Source of the DNA: Chlamydiae bacterium RIFCSPLOWO2_12_FULL_45_20
Lineage (GTDB): Bacteria > Chlamydiota > Chlamydiia > Chlamydiales > SM23-39
Length of the DNA: 64,000 nt
NCBI GenBank assembly: GCA_001796285.1
Contig: MGMD01000010.1
Location: 62,001-126,000 of the forward strand
Direction of reading: 5' to 3'
A program made the position numbers and the translations under genes. Below the pieces are notes generated by a model. It was not told the origin of the DNA, did not search any database, and saw nothing but the letters and a program-made list of their open reading frames with translations. Positions 35,165 to 47,177 of this stretch are shown here, one piece after another. The first letter of the stretch is position 1, and the number at the start of each line of letters is the position of its first letter.

Positions 35165-35193
35165 ATCGCCCAAACTCGAGATGGGCGATTCTT
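35165..35193 (+). terminator. Rho-independent-like terminator after euo
   Basis: Stem ATCGCCCA/TGGGCGAT with a 9-nt loop (35165-35189), followed by the short T-rich TCTTT. It starts 5 bp after the euo stop codon. Confidence 0.65.
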
Positions 35194-35226
35194 TGGCCCA
35201 AGATTCAAAAAATTTATTCATAGACC

Positions 35227-38040
35227 TTACCACTTCGTTTCGATGGAGAGATTGCCGTGCTGATTGTAATAGAGCGTTTCGCTGTCGGGAGAAAGCTCGA
35301 TATTGTATTGCAGGCCTAAGCTAAAGCATTTATAGGCGAAAGAGAGTCCAAAGTCCACATGGAGGAGGTTCCAAGTCTTGTCCCAGCCCTCGGTTTTAAA
35401 GGGAATCGTTGTATTTTGGAAAAAAGCAGTATAGTCAGGGCTCTGGATCGGGGTCATGTTGACAAAACCGAAAGAAATCCCTGGGGAAATACACATCGTT
35501 TCCTCTCGATTTACATCTTGCACTTGCAAGGCTAATCCTACTTCGGTTCTCAGGGTTCCGTCCCCTCGATTCAGAACTTTTAAGTTTAGCGATCCAGCTC
35601 CGCGTTCTCGAACTTGTTCTGTGGCCAAATAAAGGTAATCTACATTGAGGTAAGGATAGAAAAAAGCCTGAGGAGAGCCAAAGAGATAGGCGCTTCTGAT
35701 TTGTCCTACCACATCCCACGAATGGAAGCTTGCACCGGCGTGTCGGTGCAGAGATAAGAACTGAATATTTCGGTCAGTGTCATAAAAATCGATGCCGGAA
35801 AGAAGGGCTGCGCCGCAGTAAAAACTGTCCCATTGGTAGTCGGTATAGGCGGCTCCATAGAGTCCATTGATTGTGCTTTTCCCGCGCGAATCATGCCAGT
35901 GGAGGTGAGCGATATTCCAGCTGGCGCCCAACCCAAAAACCCAATTCTGAGCTATTTCTCCATCATAGCCGAGAGCAAAACCGCCAGAATTTCCCTGATA
36001 GCCGATCTCAATACCATCCTGTTTGACAGATAGGGAAGCTCCAAAGGGTTCAAACCAGAATCGGTTGGGATTGGCACAGGCGCAGGGTAAATAAGGGAAA
36101 CGGTGGAAGAGCTGAATGAGCTGGCTTAACACCTCTATTTGTTCATCGACAAGGGCACTAAAAAGAGCGGGGTGCATTTGGTCAAGCGCGTTGTTGATGA
36201 CAGCAAAACTTTGCCCAATAAACAGGTTAAAAATAGAGACCATCTCAGGAGACAATTGGCCCGCCGCAAAAAGCTCGTCGATATTGTTCCCTACAGCGGC
36301 TGTATTTTTGTTGGAGAAAGGAAAGACGGCAAAGGGTTCAGAAATATCGACGTGTAGGAATATATCCGTAAGGGAAGAAGTAATGCTTGGCACAAAAGCT
36401 GCATTTGTCGAAACAACGGGGGAAAATCCGGGAGGAATTCCTGCGCCGAGAAGGCCCGCAGAGGTTAAAATAGTGTAGTCTGCAGCAAATCCATAGAACC
36501 CTGGGGTTGGGTCGACAGTCAGTGGCACCACGTCTAAAAACGTAGCAGTGCCGGTCACAGCTATTTGATCCGCTTCCAAAGGAGCGATTTCAAGAATGAC
36601 TTGAGAGCCTGGGTTGAAGGTTAATGTACCATCTATGGTTAGAGTGCCTGGGCTGCTGCCCGGGCTGATGATCCCGCTACAAGTAGTGGTTCCCACTGTA
36701 CCGGATCCTCCCAGAGTGCCAGTGGCAGTGACGGAGAGAAGCGAGGCATTAGCTAATGAGCCGTCTACATTTAACCGTCCTTCCTGAATCGTAGCAGCCC
36801 CTGAAAAGCCTGTGCTGGCGCCTGAAAATGTGACCGTTCCTGTGCCTAGCTTGTTGAGAGAGCCAGTCCCGGAGATTTCTCCGCCGTAGGTTCCATTGAA
36901 GTTTTGACTGAACGATAGGATCGATGTTGCATCGGCAAGAGCAATATTACCCTGTAGGCCATCGGTAGTCCCTGCTAACTGAGTGGCTGTGGCAATCGTC
37001 GTGCCTCCAGTATAGCTATTGAGTCCAACGAGGGTCAATGTTCCTCCCCCAGAAAATGTAACGCTCCCCGCCCCATTAAAATTGCCAGTAAAGGTCACAG
37101 AAGATCCGCTTGTGATCGTAGAGGCATTCGAGAAGGACCCTGATCGAGGAATAGTCAGCGATGGAATCACATTTAACGTGCCTCCAGAAAGATCGAGTCT
37201 CCCTGAAGCATCGCCCAAGTTTCCATCGCTCGAGATACTCAGGGTGCCTGCGCTGATATTGGTGCCGCCTGAATAGGTATTTGTGTTGGTGAGGATGAGA
37301 ATACCTGCATCCCCTTTTGTTAAAGACCCCGAACCATCTATGAGCCCCATCACAGTGGCCGTACTGGCTGCAACCACATCTATTCTGGCAGTAGATGTCA
37401 AAGAGAAGGGACGAGTATGGCTGACACTGGCAGCATATTGGAGAATGGCATTTCCAATGGTGAGGGTAGTGCCAGAAGATCCAAGGTTGCCATCATTGAT
37501 GATGCTGATCGTCCCTTGAGTGAGGCTTGTTCCACCTGAATATGAGTTGGATGCATTGGTTAAAGCAAGGACGCCGACACCGGTTTTTATGAGAGATCTA
37601 CTAGCCCCTGAAAGGATTCCATTTAAAGTGAAGATGCCAGTAGAGCCTTGCGATACAGAGAGGTTATTGGCCAGGGCAATATCGGCGTCAATGGTATGAG
37701 CGCCATTGCCTACACTTGCCGTCACTTCGATCACTGCACTTGCAGAACTGGAAGATTGTGTGAACGTAAATACGTCTGCCGGCGCCACAGGAGAGATCGT
37801 GTAGTCTGTTGTAAAGTCAAAGGTGATTTGACCCAAAGAGACGGGAATATCTAGAAGCACGGAGGGATTCGGCCCAGGAACAGAGCTTGTAAAACTCGCC
37901 ACTTCCCCAGTGCCATTGGGAGGTCCGCCAGAAGTCCAGTTTGCAGCGGTAGACCACATACCTCCGGCAGGTGCGATCCACTGAGCACTTGCAGAGAAAA
38001 GAGAAGCGGATGAAAAAAGCAGAGGGAGAAGGAGTTTCAT
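35227..38040 (-). CDS. Autotransporter with passenger-associated repeats (PATR)
   Basis: A 937-residue surface protein with a signal peptide (MKLLLPLLFSSASLFSASA). The passenger is built of repeats such as LTNTNTYSGGTNISAGTLSI and LVGLNSYTGGTTIATATQLA (at least five, about residues 135-440), the PATR unit of type V autotransporters. A compact junction domain (VILEIAPLEADQIAVTGTAT) follows, then a C-terminal beta-barrel of about 280 residues that ends in SIETKW; a terminal aromatic residue is usual for barrel assembly. It lacks the GGAI and FxxN repeats of the Chlamydia Pmp family. ATG 38040 gives a signal peptide at the very N-terminus; 38094 is an alternative. It lies between euo and recJ, where Chlamydia has none. 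Confidence 0.9.
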   Translation of the reverse strand: MKLLLPLLFSSASLFSASAQWIAPAGGMWSTAANWTSGGPPNGTGEVASFTSSVPGPNPSVLLDIPVSLGQITFDFTTDYTISPVAPADVFTFTQSSSSASAVIEVTASVGNGAHTIDADIALANNLSVSQGSTGIFTLNGILSGASRSLIKTGVGVLALTNASNSYSGGTSLTQGTISIINDGNLGSSGTTLTIGNAILQYAASVSHTRPFSLTSTARIDVVAASTATVMGLIDGSGSLTKGDAGILILTNTNTYSGGTNISAGTLSISSDGNLGDASGRLDLSGGTLNVIPSLTIPRSGSFSNASTITSGSSVTFTGNFNGAGSVTFSGGGTLTLVGLNSYTGGTTIATATQLAGTTDGLQGNIALADATSILSFSQNFNGTYGGEISGTGSLNKLGTGTVTFSGASTGFSGAATIQEGRLNVDGSLANASLLSVTATGTLGGSGTVGTTTCSGIISPGSSPGTLTIDGTLTFNPGSQVILEIAPLEADQIAVTGTATFLDVVPLTVDPTPGFYGFAADYTILTSAGLLGAGIPPGFSPVVSTNAAFVPSITSSLTDIFLHVDISEPFAVFPFSNKNTAAVGNNIDELFAAGQLSPEMVSIFNLFIGQSFAVINNALDQMHPALFSALVDEQIEVLSQLIQLFHRFPYLPCACANPNRFWFEPFGASLSVKQDGIEIGYQGNSGGFALGYDGEIAQNWVFGLGASWNIAHLHWHDSRGKSTINGLYGAAYTDYQWDSFYCGAALLSGIDFYDTDRNIQFLSLHRHAGASFHSWDVVGQIRSAYLFGSPQAFFYPYLNVDYLYLATEQVRERGAGSLNLKVLNRGDGTLRTEVGLALQVQDVNREETMCISPGISFGFVNMTPIQSPDYTAFFQNTTIPFKTEGWDKTWNLLHVDFGLSFAYKCFSLGLQYNIELSPDSETLYYNQHGNLSIETKW

Positions 38041-38096
38041 GGATGACCCATGTAGACACGCGCCAAAGATACTATAAAAAAATGATCCATTCAATG

Positions 38097-39848
38097 CTAT
38101 CCTATTTGGTGAAAGTCTTTAATTTGGAGTTGAATGCTAGCCTTATTTAGGAAGAGGTTGATGTGTGGGGTAAAAGCGATTCTGAGATGGATGTTTTTCT
38201 TTTGGATTTCATTTTTGCGATCTGCAAGGCCAAACGCAATCCCCTCCAGCATCCGGTCCCCTTGTTCTAAAAACAATTTTAGATGATATTTCCCTACCAC
38301 TTTAGGCAGCCAGACTTGTAATGCGTCACAATATAAAATAGGATGGGGGTTTTCATTGCCAAAAGGTTCTAAGAGATTGAGCGATTCCATAAAGTCGAAG
38401 GTCAAGTCATCGAAGTTGACCTTCGCATCCAAGTAAAGTTTAGGGGTGATATCTTGTTCTTGAAGGACTCGGTCTGCTTCCTGAATCAATTGTTGTTTAA
38501 AGGCGGAGATATTTTCTTCTCGAATAGTGAGTCCTGCTGCATAGTCGTGCCCACCAAAATTGATGAGGAGGTGTTTGTTGGCTTTTAATACCGGGACAAG
38601 GGGGAATTCTGGAATCGTTCTCATCGAGCCTTTGCCAATGCCCTTTTCAATCGCAATGATGAGGATAGGCCTACTGTATTGTTTTGCAATTCGCGCTGCG
38701 ATGATGGGAATGACTCCTGGATGCCATTTTTCAGATGCAAGAACGATAGCTCTATCTTGGAGGACTTCTGGGTTTTGAAATATAAAGTCTTCAATGTCTA
38801 TGGCTGTTTCTTTTTCAATTTTTTGTCTTTCGATGTTATATAGATCCAGTTCTTTAGCGAGTTTTTCTGCTTCCTCGCTATCTTTAATAAGAAGGAGCTC
38901 TACACCTTTATTGGGGTCAGCGACTCTTCCTAGTGAATTGAGTCTTGGCGCTATTTTCGAGGCGATATCCATTGGGGAGAAGTCTTTTGTTTGGACTTCA
39001 CTGACTAAAAAGAGCTTTGCCAGGCCCACTCTTTTGACTTGTTTCATTTGTCGTAGGCCATAGCGGACTAAGATGCGGTTTTCTCCCTTCAGGGCTCCCA
39101 TATCTGCAATGGTTCCTAAGGCTACTAGGTCGAGATAGTCTTTTAGATCAATGATGGATGGCGCAAGTTGATCATGCTCAATCAAATAGTTGGTGATTGC
39201 GTGGGCGAGTTTAAATGCGACCCCGACGCCCGTCAGATCTCGATTGGGGTAGGTGCTATTGATAAGCTTTGGGTTTAAGGTGGCAATGCAACTGGGAATT
39301 TTCGACGTGGGCTCGTGATGGTCTGTAACGATGACATCGATACCGCGGCTGACCACTTCTTGAATCTCCTTTGCCGCCGTTATGCCGCAATCTACAGTGA
39401 TCATCAAGGAACAGTGTTTTTTTATAGCGAACTCAAGGGCTTCGCCCGCAATGCTTTTTTGTAAGTTGGGGCGATTCGGGATATGAAAGTAGACGGAGGC
39501 GCCGATCGCTTTTAAAAATTCTGTTAGAAGGGCAGCAGCTGTCATTCCGTCTACATCGTTATCGCCATAGACTAGGATGATTTGCTTTTGTTGGATTGCA
39601 GCGATCACCCTTGTAACTGCGGTTTCCATATCGGGGAAAAGATGTGGGTCGTATAAGTTGGGGAGTTTTGCGTAGAGAAACTCATGAATATCCGCTGTCT
39701 TGATAAATCCTCTAGAAATCAGGATTTGCGCTGCGACAGGATGGATATTAAATTCTGTTGTAATATGTTGAAACAGGAATGGATTTTTTTCTGGGTAGAC
39801 CCAAATAGTTCCTTGTGTCTTGGAAGAGAATGGAGACATTATTTCCAT
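38097..39848 (-). CDS. recJ: Single-strand DNA exonuclease RecJ
   Basis: A 583-residue DHH/DHHA1 nuclease. YGDNDVDGMTAAALL (first metal set), TVDCGITA, VTDHHEPTS (the DHH) and the DHHA1 motif NFGGHDYAAGLTI are all present. It digests single-stranded DNA 5'-3' in recombination and repair. Located before secDF as in Chlamydia. Confidence 0.95.
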   Translation of the reverse strand: MEIMSPFSSKTQGTIWVYPEKNPFLFQHITTEFNIHPVAAQILISRGFIKTADIHEFLYAKLPNLYDPHLFPDMETAVTRVIAAIQQKQIILVYGDNDVDGMTAAALLTEFLKAIGASVYFHIPNRPNLQKSIAGEALEFAIKKHCSLMITVDCGITAAKEIQEVVSRGIDVIVTDHHEPTSKIPSCIATLNPKLINSTYPNRDLTGVGVAFKLAHAITNYLIEHDQLAPSIIDLKDYLDLVALGTIADMGALKGENRILVRYGLRQMKQVKRVGLAKLFLVSEVQTKDFSPMDIASKIAPRLNSLGRVADPNKGVELLLIKDSEEAEKLAKELDLYNIERQKIEKETAIDIEDFIFQNPEVLQDRAIVLASEKWHPGVIPIIAARIAKQYSRPILIIAIEKGIGKGSMRTIPEFPLVPVLKANKHLLINFGGHDYAAGLTIREENISAFKQQLIQEADRVLQEQDITPKLYLDAKVNFDDLTFDFMESLNLLEPFGNENPHPILYCDALQVWLPKVVGKYHLKLFLEQGDRMLEGIAFGLADRKNEIQKKNIHLRIAFTPHINLFLNKASIQLQIKDFHQIG

Positions 39849-39906
39849 GGGAGCTTTTAAATCGGAAGTCTATAGGTCTCATCGATTATAGTCTACACTC
39901 CTTCCC

Positions 39907-42900
39907 CTATCTCTTCTCCGGCTTGTGTGAGAAATGTGGGTGAGGTGTTTCTTGGTGATGAAAGAACAGCATGAGGGGCGAAGCAATGTACCATGAGGAA
40001 AGGGTTCCCAAAAAGACGCCAATCGACATAACTAAAGCGAAACTGAAGATAGAAGCACCGCCAAATACGACAAGAGCAACGAGAACGAGCAAGGTAGTAC
40101 CAGAGGTGATGGTCGTACGGCTTAATGTTGCATTTAAAGCATGGTTAATCATCGAAGAGAGGGAGCGATTTTCTGAAAATTTCATCTCTTCACGGATTCG
40201 GTCAAAGATAATAATCGTATCGTTCAGAGAGTAGCCAACGATGGTCATGATGGCCGCTACCGTGTTTAAATCAATTTGCACAGGGACGCCTACTGCATGA
40301 AGAATCCCTATAGCAGCTACTGTAATCAGTACATCGTGAATGACACAAAGGATAGAAGCGGTTGCGAACTTATACTCAAAGCGGAAGGCGAGGTAGATAA
40401 AAATACACAAGCAGGCAAGGAGCAGTCCTAAGAGGGCGTTATTGCGCATACTGTCTGAGATTTGGCCGCTCATCGAGGTCCAGTTGGCTTCCATATTTTC
40501 CAATGAGTGTGTTGTCAAAAACATTTCCTGAGAAGAAAGTGCCGCCACTACCCAATCGGCTCTTGGGTTGGTTTGATGGTCATTTTCTCGTGGCATTTGG
40601 AAGAAGGGTTTTTCAGCCAGTTCCATACCGGTTCCAAATAGGATGCGCAGGTGATTGGAAGGGGTCAGTTCTCGAACCTGAAAATCTTGGGGATGAGCAC
40701 CTGCAAGGAGGAGAGCGTTTTCCACGTTTTGTAGGTAGTTGCCTTCTGGGTTCTTTTGTAATTCGAGGTGTAGCGAGAAGCCACCGGTAAAGTCCATTCC
40801 AAAAATGGAAGAGCGCTTGATATAAACTAGAACGCTGCCAGACAGGATGATAACGCAAGCTGTAAGCATGGCCAGACGCCCATACTTTAAAAAGTCGATA
40901 GATTTTGCCCGGATCCAGTTTGCCATGGTGAGGCTTTTCCCCTGATTTCTTCTAGCCCAGCCGACAAAGTAGTAGCGGGTCATAAAGAGTGCAGAAAACA
41001 TGGAGGAGGCGATTCCAATAATCAACGTTAGGGCAAAGCCTTTAATGGGTCCTGCGTCAAAGTTTAAAAGAATGAGGGCTGCAATGATGGTTGTGACATT
41101 CGAGTCGACAATGGCGCTATAGGCCTTTTTATAGCTTGCTTGGATGGCTAAAGTGACGTTTTTAGATGTATTAAATTCTTCTTTAAAACGTTCAAAGACC
41201 AGCACGTTTGCATCGACAGCCATCCCCACTGTTAGGATCACTCCAGCGATTCCAGCCAAAGAGAGGGTAGCCCCAATATTTTGTAGCGTTGCCCAAAGAA
41301 AGAGGAGGTTAAACAGGAGGGCAATGGAAGCGATAAGGCCAGAAAAACGATAGTATGCCACCATGGATGCAATGACTAGAACCAGAGCGATTGCTGTGGC
41401 AACGATGCCTTGGGTACGGTCTTTGTGCCCCAATTCGGGACTGACGTTTTTCTCTGAGAGGATGTGTGGTGTGAAGGAAAGAGAGCCAGCTTTGAGATCG
41501 GAGACCAGAACCTCTACTTCTCTTTGGGAAAAATGGCCGCTGATGGAAGCGCTATCGCGGATGACGGCGTCAAGTGTAGGGGCGCTGATGACAGAACCAT
41601 TGAGGATAACGGCCATTCTCCATCCACGTCCTCTTGTGTATTCGTCTAAAGAAGAGCCTGCCACAGTTTCTTTAGAAAAGCGGGACGTCCAAGCTTGAAG
41701 GTCGTCTCTTGGGTTGCTTTTTTTCCCTTCTTTGCTCGTTGAAGCTCGCTTGACATCAAATGAGAGATAATTTCCTTTTTGTGGATCGTAATTCGACTGC
41801 ACAGATCCCAACTGAGATCCTTCAAGGGTGTAATTGTTGAACACTAAGAGTAGGGGATGGGTCTGTCCGAACCACTGGCTGTTTGGTCGAAGAAGGGCTA
41901 CTTTTGAATGAGTGGTGTCCAGGGAACTGTCAATAGAGGGGTGTTCAGGAGGTGCTAATAAAAGCCCGTTGTCCAAGAGCGTTCTTGCAGTTTCAGAAAT
42001 GCTTTGTCCATGAAGGTGCCGATAGGCAATCGCATGGACGCTTTCTGCGTCTTTTTGGTTTGTCACTACCGCTTCATTCCATACATCTCGTAGGAACGCT
42101 TGCGCTGCAGTGGCTAATGGAGAGTCGTAGGAAGAAAACTTTTCATTGACTATGTGAAAGTACATGGAGGAGGCTTTGATGAGCTCTGAGGCGCAAAGAG
42201 ATTGTGAGCCAGGAAAATCGAGGACAATGGTATTGCCAAGCGTCCGAATAGACACTTCAGACACTCCCATTTTATTGACGCGGTTGTAGAGTTCGTTGAT
42301 TCCTTGTTTTAAATCTGCTTCATTCTTTACTTGCTGATGGTTAGCGTTGCGAAGCTCAACTTGTACGGTTTTGCCGCCCGATAAATCAAGACCCCAACGG
42401 ATAATTTTTCTCTCGTCTCCACGGTAGATCTTTTTCATGGAAAGCAGAAGGTTGTGCAAAAAAATATTTTTCGTTGGTCTCGGGGTAGTATAGTTTGTCC
42501 CCTCGTGGAGATTCACTTGTGCTGCGTTATATTCATCTCGCCACTTGATGAGATCATTGTGGATTTCGGTATCGATGCGGTTTTCTGTTAAAAGGCGGTG
42601 CTCGAGCGTGGAAAGCTCAAGGGAGGCATACTTTCGCGTCCCTTTTACTTCAAATTTTTCCCTTGTTGCGGCTAGAAGAGATTGGTAGAAATCTGCTTTT
42701 TCAAAGATGATTTGTTGGTTTTGGCCTTGATGGGGGCGGTATCCGCTTTCTTCCAAAAGAGTAATAAGTGAACGAACATCAGAATGAAATTGTGTCGCAA
42801 AGTCTGAATCGGGAGCTTGGGAGTAGGCTTTTTGGATCTGTTCCAGCCCATTTGCAGTTAAGAACAGCGATGGGTTAGTTTCTGTGGGCTGATGAATGAC

Positions 42901-44151
42901 TAAGCTCAGCGCTTTTTCATCTGGAGAGAGGTTTTGGAACGTATGGGAGTTCACAATGGAAAGGCATTGAAGATCTTGATGCTTGGGTTGCCAGTTTGAT
43001 TGAATATGGTCGAAAATATGTTCCGCTTGCTTCTTTCCAAATTCCTCTAGATTGAATAGAAGAAATCCAGAAGCCTCGGGTAAGTTGTGAAGGGCGATTG
43101 TATAAACACCTTCGTGGAAAGTTACCGTCTCACCGGAAAGGCGGGCCACCTTTGCCAGTTCATTAATGAGCGGCTGCTGTAAAAGAGCGGGATTGACATC
43201 AGGGTGAAGAGACAATTGGATCTGAGATGTGTCAAGGTCGAGTACAATTTCTCTAAAAAACGGGTTTCGATCTCCAATTTCTAGCCGGCCAGATTTTTGT
43301 AGACCCTCTTTAATGTCGTCGAAAGAGAAGGGGTCTAGACCCCGAGAAAAAAGCGCTTCATGATTTTTGAGATAGGTTTCAGCTTTGATGAGAGCTGCTT
43401 CATTTGGGGCCTGTCCAGAGTGCTGTTTGAGGGAATCACGGGTCTCATCAAATGCACGGATCAGGGCTTTAATGGCCATCGGGCGATCTTTAAAATGGCC
43501 TTGCGTAAAACTTGCTAAAAAGCGATTTGCAACGCTTTTTTGGCTTTCAGGAAACTGCATGGCGGCATGAATTTGGAAGGCGATCGCCTGCAAAGAGCTA
43601 GGGTTCAAAGTGTATAGGGAAAAGGCTTGTTCGCTAGGTCCAGCAAGAGCAAAGGTGACCTGAGAGGCTCGATCGAGCAGGAAATCGTGGTAGAGCTTAG
43701 AGCCTTTTTTTGCGAAAGAAAAATGGTTTTTGCTGGAAGCGGCAGTGATTCTTTTTTGTACACGCACCTCTTTTAAACTTTCCTCCTGGGGAGCTAAGGT
43801 CAACTGAGCAGGAGCAAAGGGGATTAAGGAACCAGCCCTTGGGAGGAGTTTTCGGAATCTCGTAGCCTCTTCAGATTTGGCAAATGTGATGGTAAAATGG
43901 GATTCTTTTGACTGAATTTTTTCAGGCTTGACCCCGATCAAGGAGCAAAAAGATGCGATCCAATCCTTGGATTCCTCCTCTAGCTTGACAAGTCTTTTTT
44001 CAATAGAAGCTGCAATTTCTTGCGCCTGCGTCTCTTCAACGGGAGACTTTAAGGGTTTCCCGTAATAAAAAAGGGTGGGCAAAATGTTATAAATCGTAAG
44101 AGCAACGACTGTGAGAATGAGGAACAGATGCCACTTCTTCTGCTTTTCCAT
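39907..44151 (-). CDS. secDF: Fused protein-export membrane protein SecDF
   Basis: A 1414-residue RND-type protein in which SecD and SecF are one chain, as in Chlamydia. The N-terminal TM (residues 8-27) leads to a very long periplasmic part (about 30-800), whose last portion has the SecD signatures RWGLDLSGGKTVQVEL and NTIVLDFPGSQ. SecD TM2-6 follow with GMAVDANVLVFERFKEE; SecF begins near FGMDFTGGFSLHL, and its TM set contains GYSLNDTIIIFDRIREEM. It uses the proton gradient to help Sec translocation. The N-terminal domain is several hundred residues longer than in free-living bacteria. Confidence 0.95.
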   Translation of the reverse strand: MEKQKKWHLFLILTVVALTIYNILPTLFYYGKPLKSPVEETQAQEIAASIEKRLVKLEEESKDWIASFCSLIGVKPEKIQSKESHFTITFAKSEEATRFRKLLPRAGSLIPFAPAQLTLAPQEESLKEVRVQKRITAASSKNHFSFAKKGSKLYHDFLLDRASQVTFALAGPSEQAFSLYTLNPSSLQAIAFQIHAAMQFPESQKSVANRFLASFTQGHFKDRPMAIKALIRAFDETRDSLKQHSGQAPNEAALIKAETYLKNHEALFSRGLDPFSFDDIKEGLQKSGRLEIGDRNPFFREIVLDLDTSQIQLSLHPDVNPALLQQPLINELAKVARLSGETVTFHEGVYTIALHNLPEASGFLLFNLEEFGKKQAEHIFDHIQSNWQPKHQDLQCLSIVNSHTFQNLSPDEKALSLVIHQPTETNPSLFLTANGLEQIQKAYSQAPDSDFATQFHSDVRSLITLLEESGYRPHQGQNQQIIFEKADFYQSLLAATREKFEVKGTRKYASLELSTLEHRLLTENRIDTEIHNDLIKWRDEYNAAQVNLHEGTNYTTPRPTKNIFLHNLLLSMKKIYRGDERKIIRWGLDLSGGKTVQVELRNANHQQVKNEADLKQGINELYNRVNKMGVSEVSIRTLGNTIVLDFPGSQSLCASELIKASSMYFHIVNEKFSSYDSPLATAAQAFLRDVWNEAVVTNQKDAESVHAIAYRHLHGQSISETARTLLDNGLLLAPPEHPSIDSSLDTTHSKVALLRPNSQWFGQTHPLLLVFNNYTLEGSQLGSVQSNYDPQKGNYLSFDVKRASTSKEGKKSNPRDDLQAWTSRFSKETVAGSSLDEYTRGRGWRMAVILNGSVISAPTLDAVIRDSASISGHFSQREVEVLVSDLKAGSLSFTPHILSEKNVSPELGHKDRTQGIVATAIALVLVIASMVAYYRFSGLIASIALLFNLLFLWATLQNIGATLSLAGIAGVILTVGMAVDANVLVFERFKEEFNTSKNVTLAIQASYKKAYSAIVDSNVTTIIAALILLNFDAGPIKGFALTLIIGIASSMFSALFMTRYYFVGWARRNQGKSLTMANWIRAKSIDFLKYGRLAMLTACVIILSGSVLVYIKRSSIFGMDFTGGFSLHLELQKNPEGNYLQNVENALLLAGAHPQDFQVRELTPSNHLRILFGTGMELAEKPFFQMPRENDHQTNPRADWVVAALSSQEMFLTTHSLENMEANWTSMSGQISDSMRNNALLGLLLACLCIFIYLAFRFEYKFATASILCVIHDVLITVAAIGILHAVGVPVQIDLNTVAAIMTIVGYSLNDTIIIFDRIREEMKFSENRSLSSMINHALNATLSRTTITSGTTLLVLVALVVFGGASIFSFALVMSIGVFLGTLSSWYIASPLMLFFHHQETPHPHFSHKPEKR

Positions 44152-44250
44152 CAAGGGTCTTTGGTTTTAATAAGAGGTAGAAAACGTATAGCAAAAAAGT
44201 CCTCTGGAGTCAACTTGATTTTCTTTTGCCTGCAGCATTAGGCACTATAA

Positions 44251-46336
<2,086 letters not shown>

Positions 46337-46337
46337 T

Positions 46338-47177
46338 ATGTCTGACTTAAATCGCAGATTGATCTCAGGAACTATCATAGGGGTGCTTGTCACTTGTCTT
46401 ATCATTTTTGCGCTACACCCTATTTTTCAATACGTTGTTGTAGTTTCTGTTGCAGCCATGGCGGGAGTGGCCATTTGGGAGTATGAGCAGTTCGTGAAAG
46501 CAAAAGGCTGGAAAATGACTACGCCTGCGCTCATTATTCTTTCTGTATGTGAGGTTCTAGCTTTTTTTTTCTTTGCGAAGGATGCTGTCTTTAAAGGACT
46601 TCCTATTGCTGTTTTTTTCGCTGGATTTCTTATTCTTTTTGCTATGCATTTTAGAGAAAAAGAGGGGGCGATTGTCAATTTAGCCGTATCTGCGTTCGGC
46701 CTTGCTTATATCGCTGTTCCCGTGGGTATGATTCTCGGAATTCTTTACTTTCCTCACGATGATGGCCGTTTGTGGATTGCTTATCTGCTCGTTGTTACGA
46801 AAGTCACTGACATGGGCGCTTATTTTGGGGGGAATCTTTGGGGAAAACGCCAGCTTGCTCCTCGTATCAGTCCCAAAAAGACTGTTGAAGGGGCCGTTTG
46901 CGGACTTGTATGCGCTGTTTTGGCAAGTTTTGTTTTTTATCTTGTCGGCGAATCTACTAGGTCTTTTGAATGGAGCGGTTTTACCTGGCTCTTTTTAGGG
47001 TTAACGCTCGGCATTGTCGGACAGCTTGGGGATCTTTCTGAGTCGCTTCTAAAACGAGATGCCCAGAAAAAAGATAGCAATGCTCTGCCTGGTCTAGGAG
47101 GTGTACTCGACTCCATTGATTCGATCATTTTCAATGCAACGATTATTTTTGTTTATTTGTACTATGTGAACTTATGA
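46338..47177 (+). CDS. cdsA: Phosphatidate cytidylyltransferase
   Basis: A 279-residue integral membrane enzyme with about seven to eight TM segments. The CDP-alcohol precursor signature is near the C-terminus: GQLGDLSESLLKRDAQKKDS ending LPGLGGVLDSIDS, and KVTDMGAYFGGNLWGKRQLA lies before it. It makes CDP-diacylglycerol. Its AGGGGAG site is inside the end of uppS. Confidence 0.95.
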   Translation: MSDLNRRLISGTIIGVLVTCLIIFALHPIFQYVVVVSVAAMAGVAIWEYEQFVKAKGWKMTTPALIILSVCEVLAFFFFAKDAVFKGLPIAVFFAGFLILFAMHFREKEGAIVNLAVSAFGLAYIAVPVGMILGILYFPHDDGRLWIAYLLVVTKVTDMGAYFGGNLWGKRQLAPRISPKKTVEGAVCGLVCAVLASFVFYLVGESTRSFEWSGFTWLFLGLTLGIVGQLGDLSESLLKRDAQKKDSNALPGLGGVLDSIDSIIFNATIIFVYLYYVNL

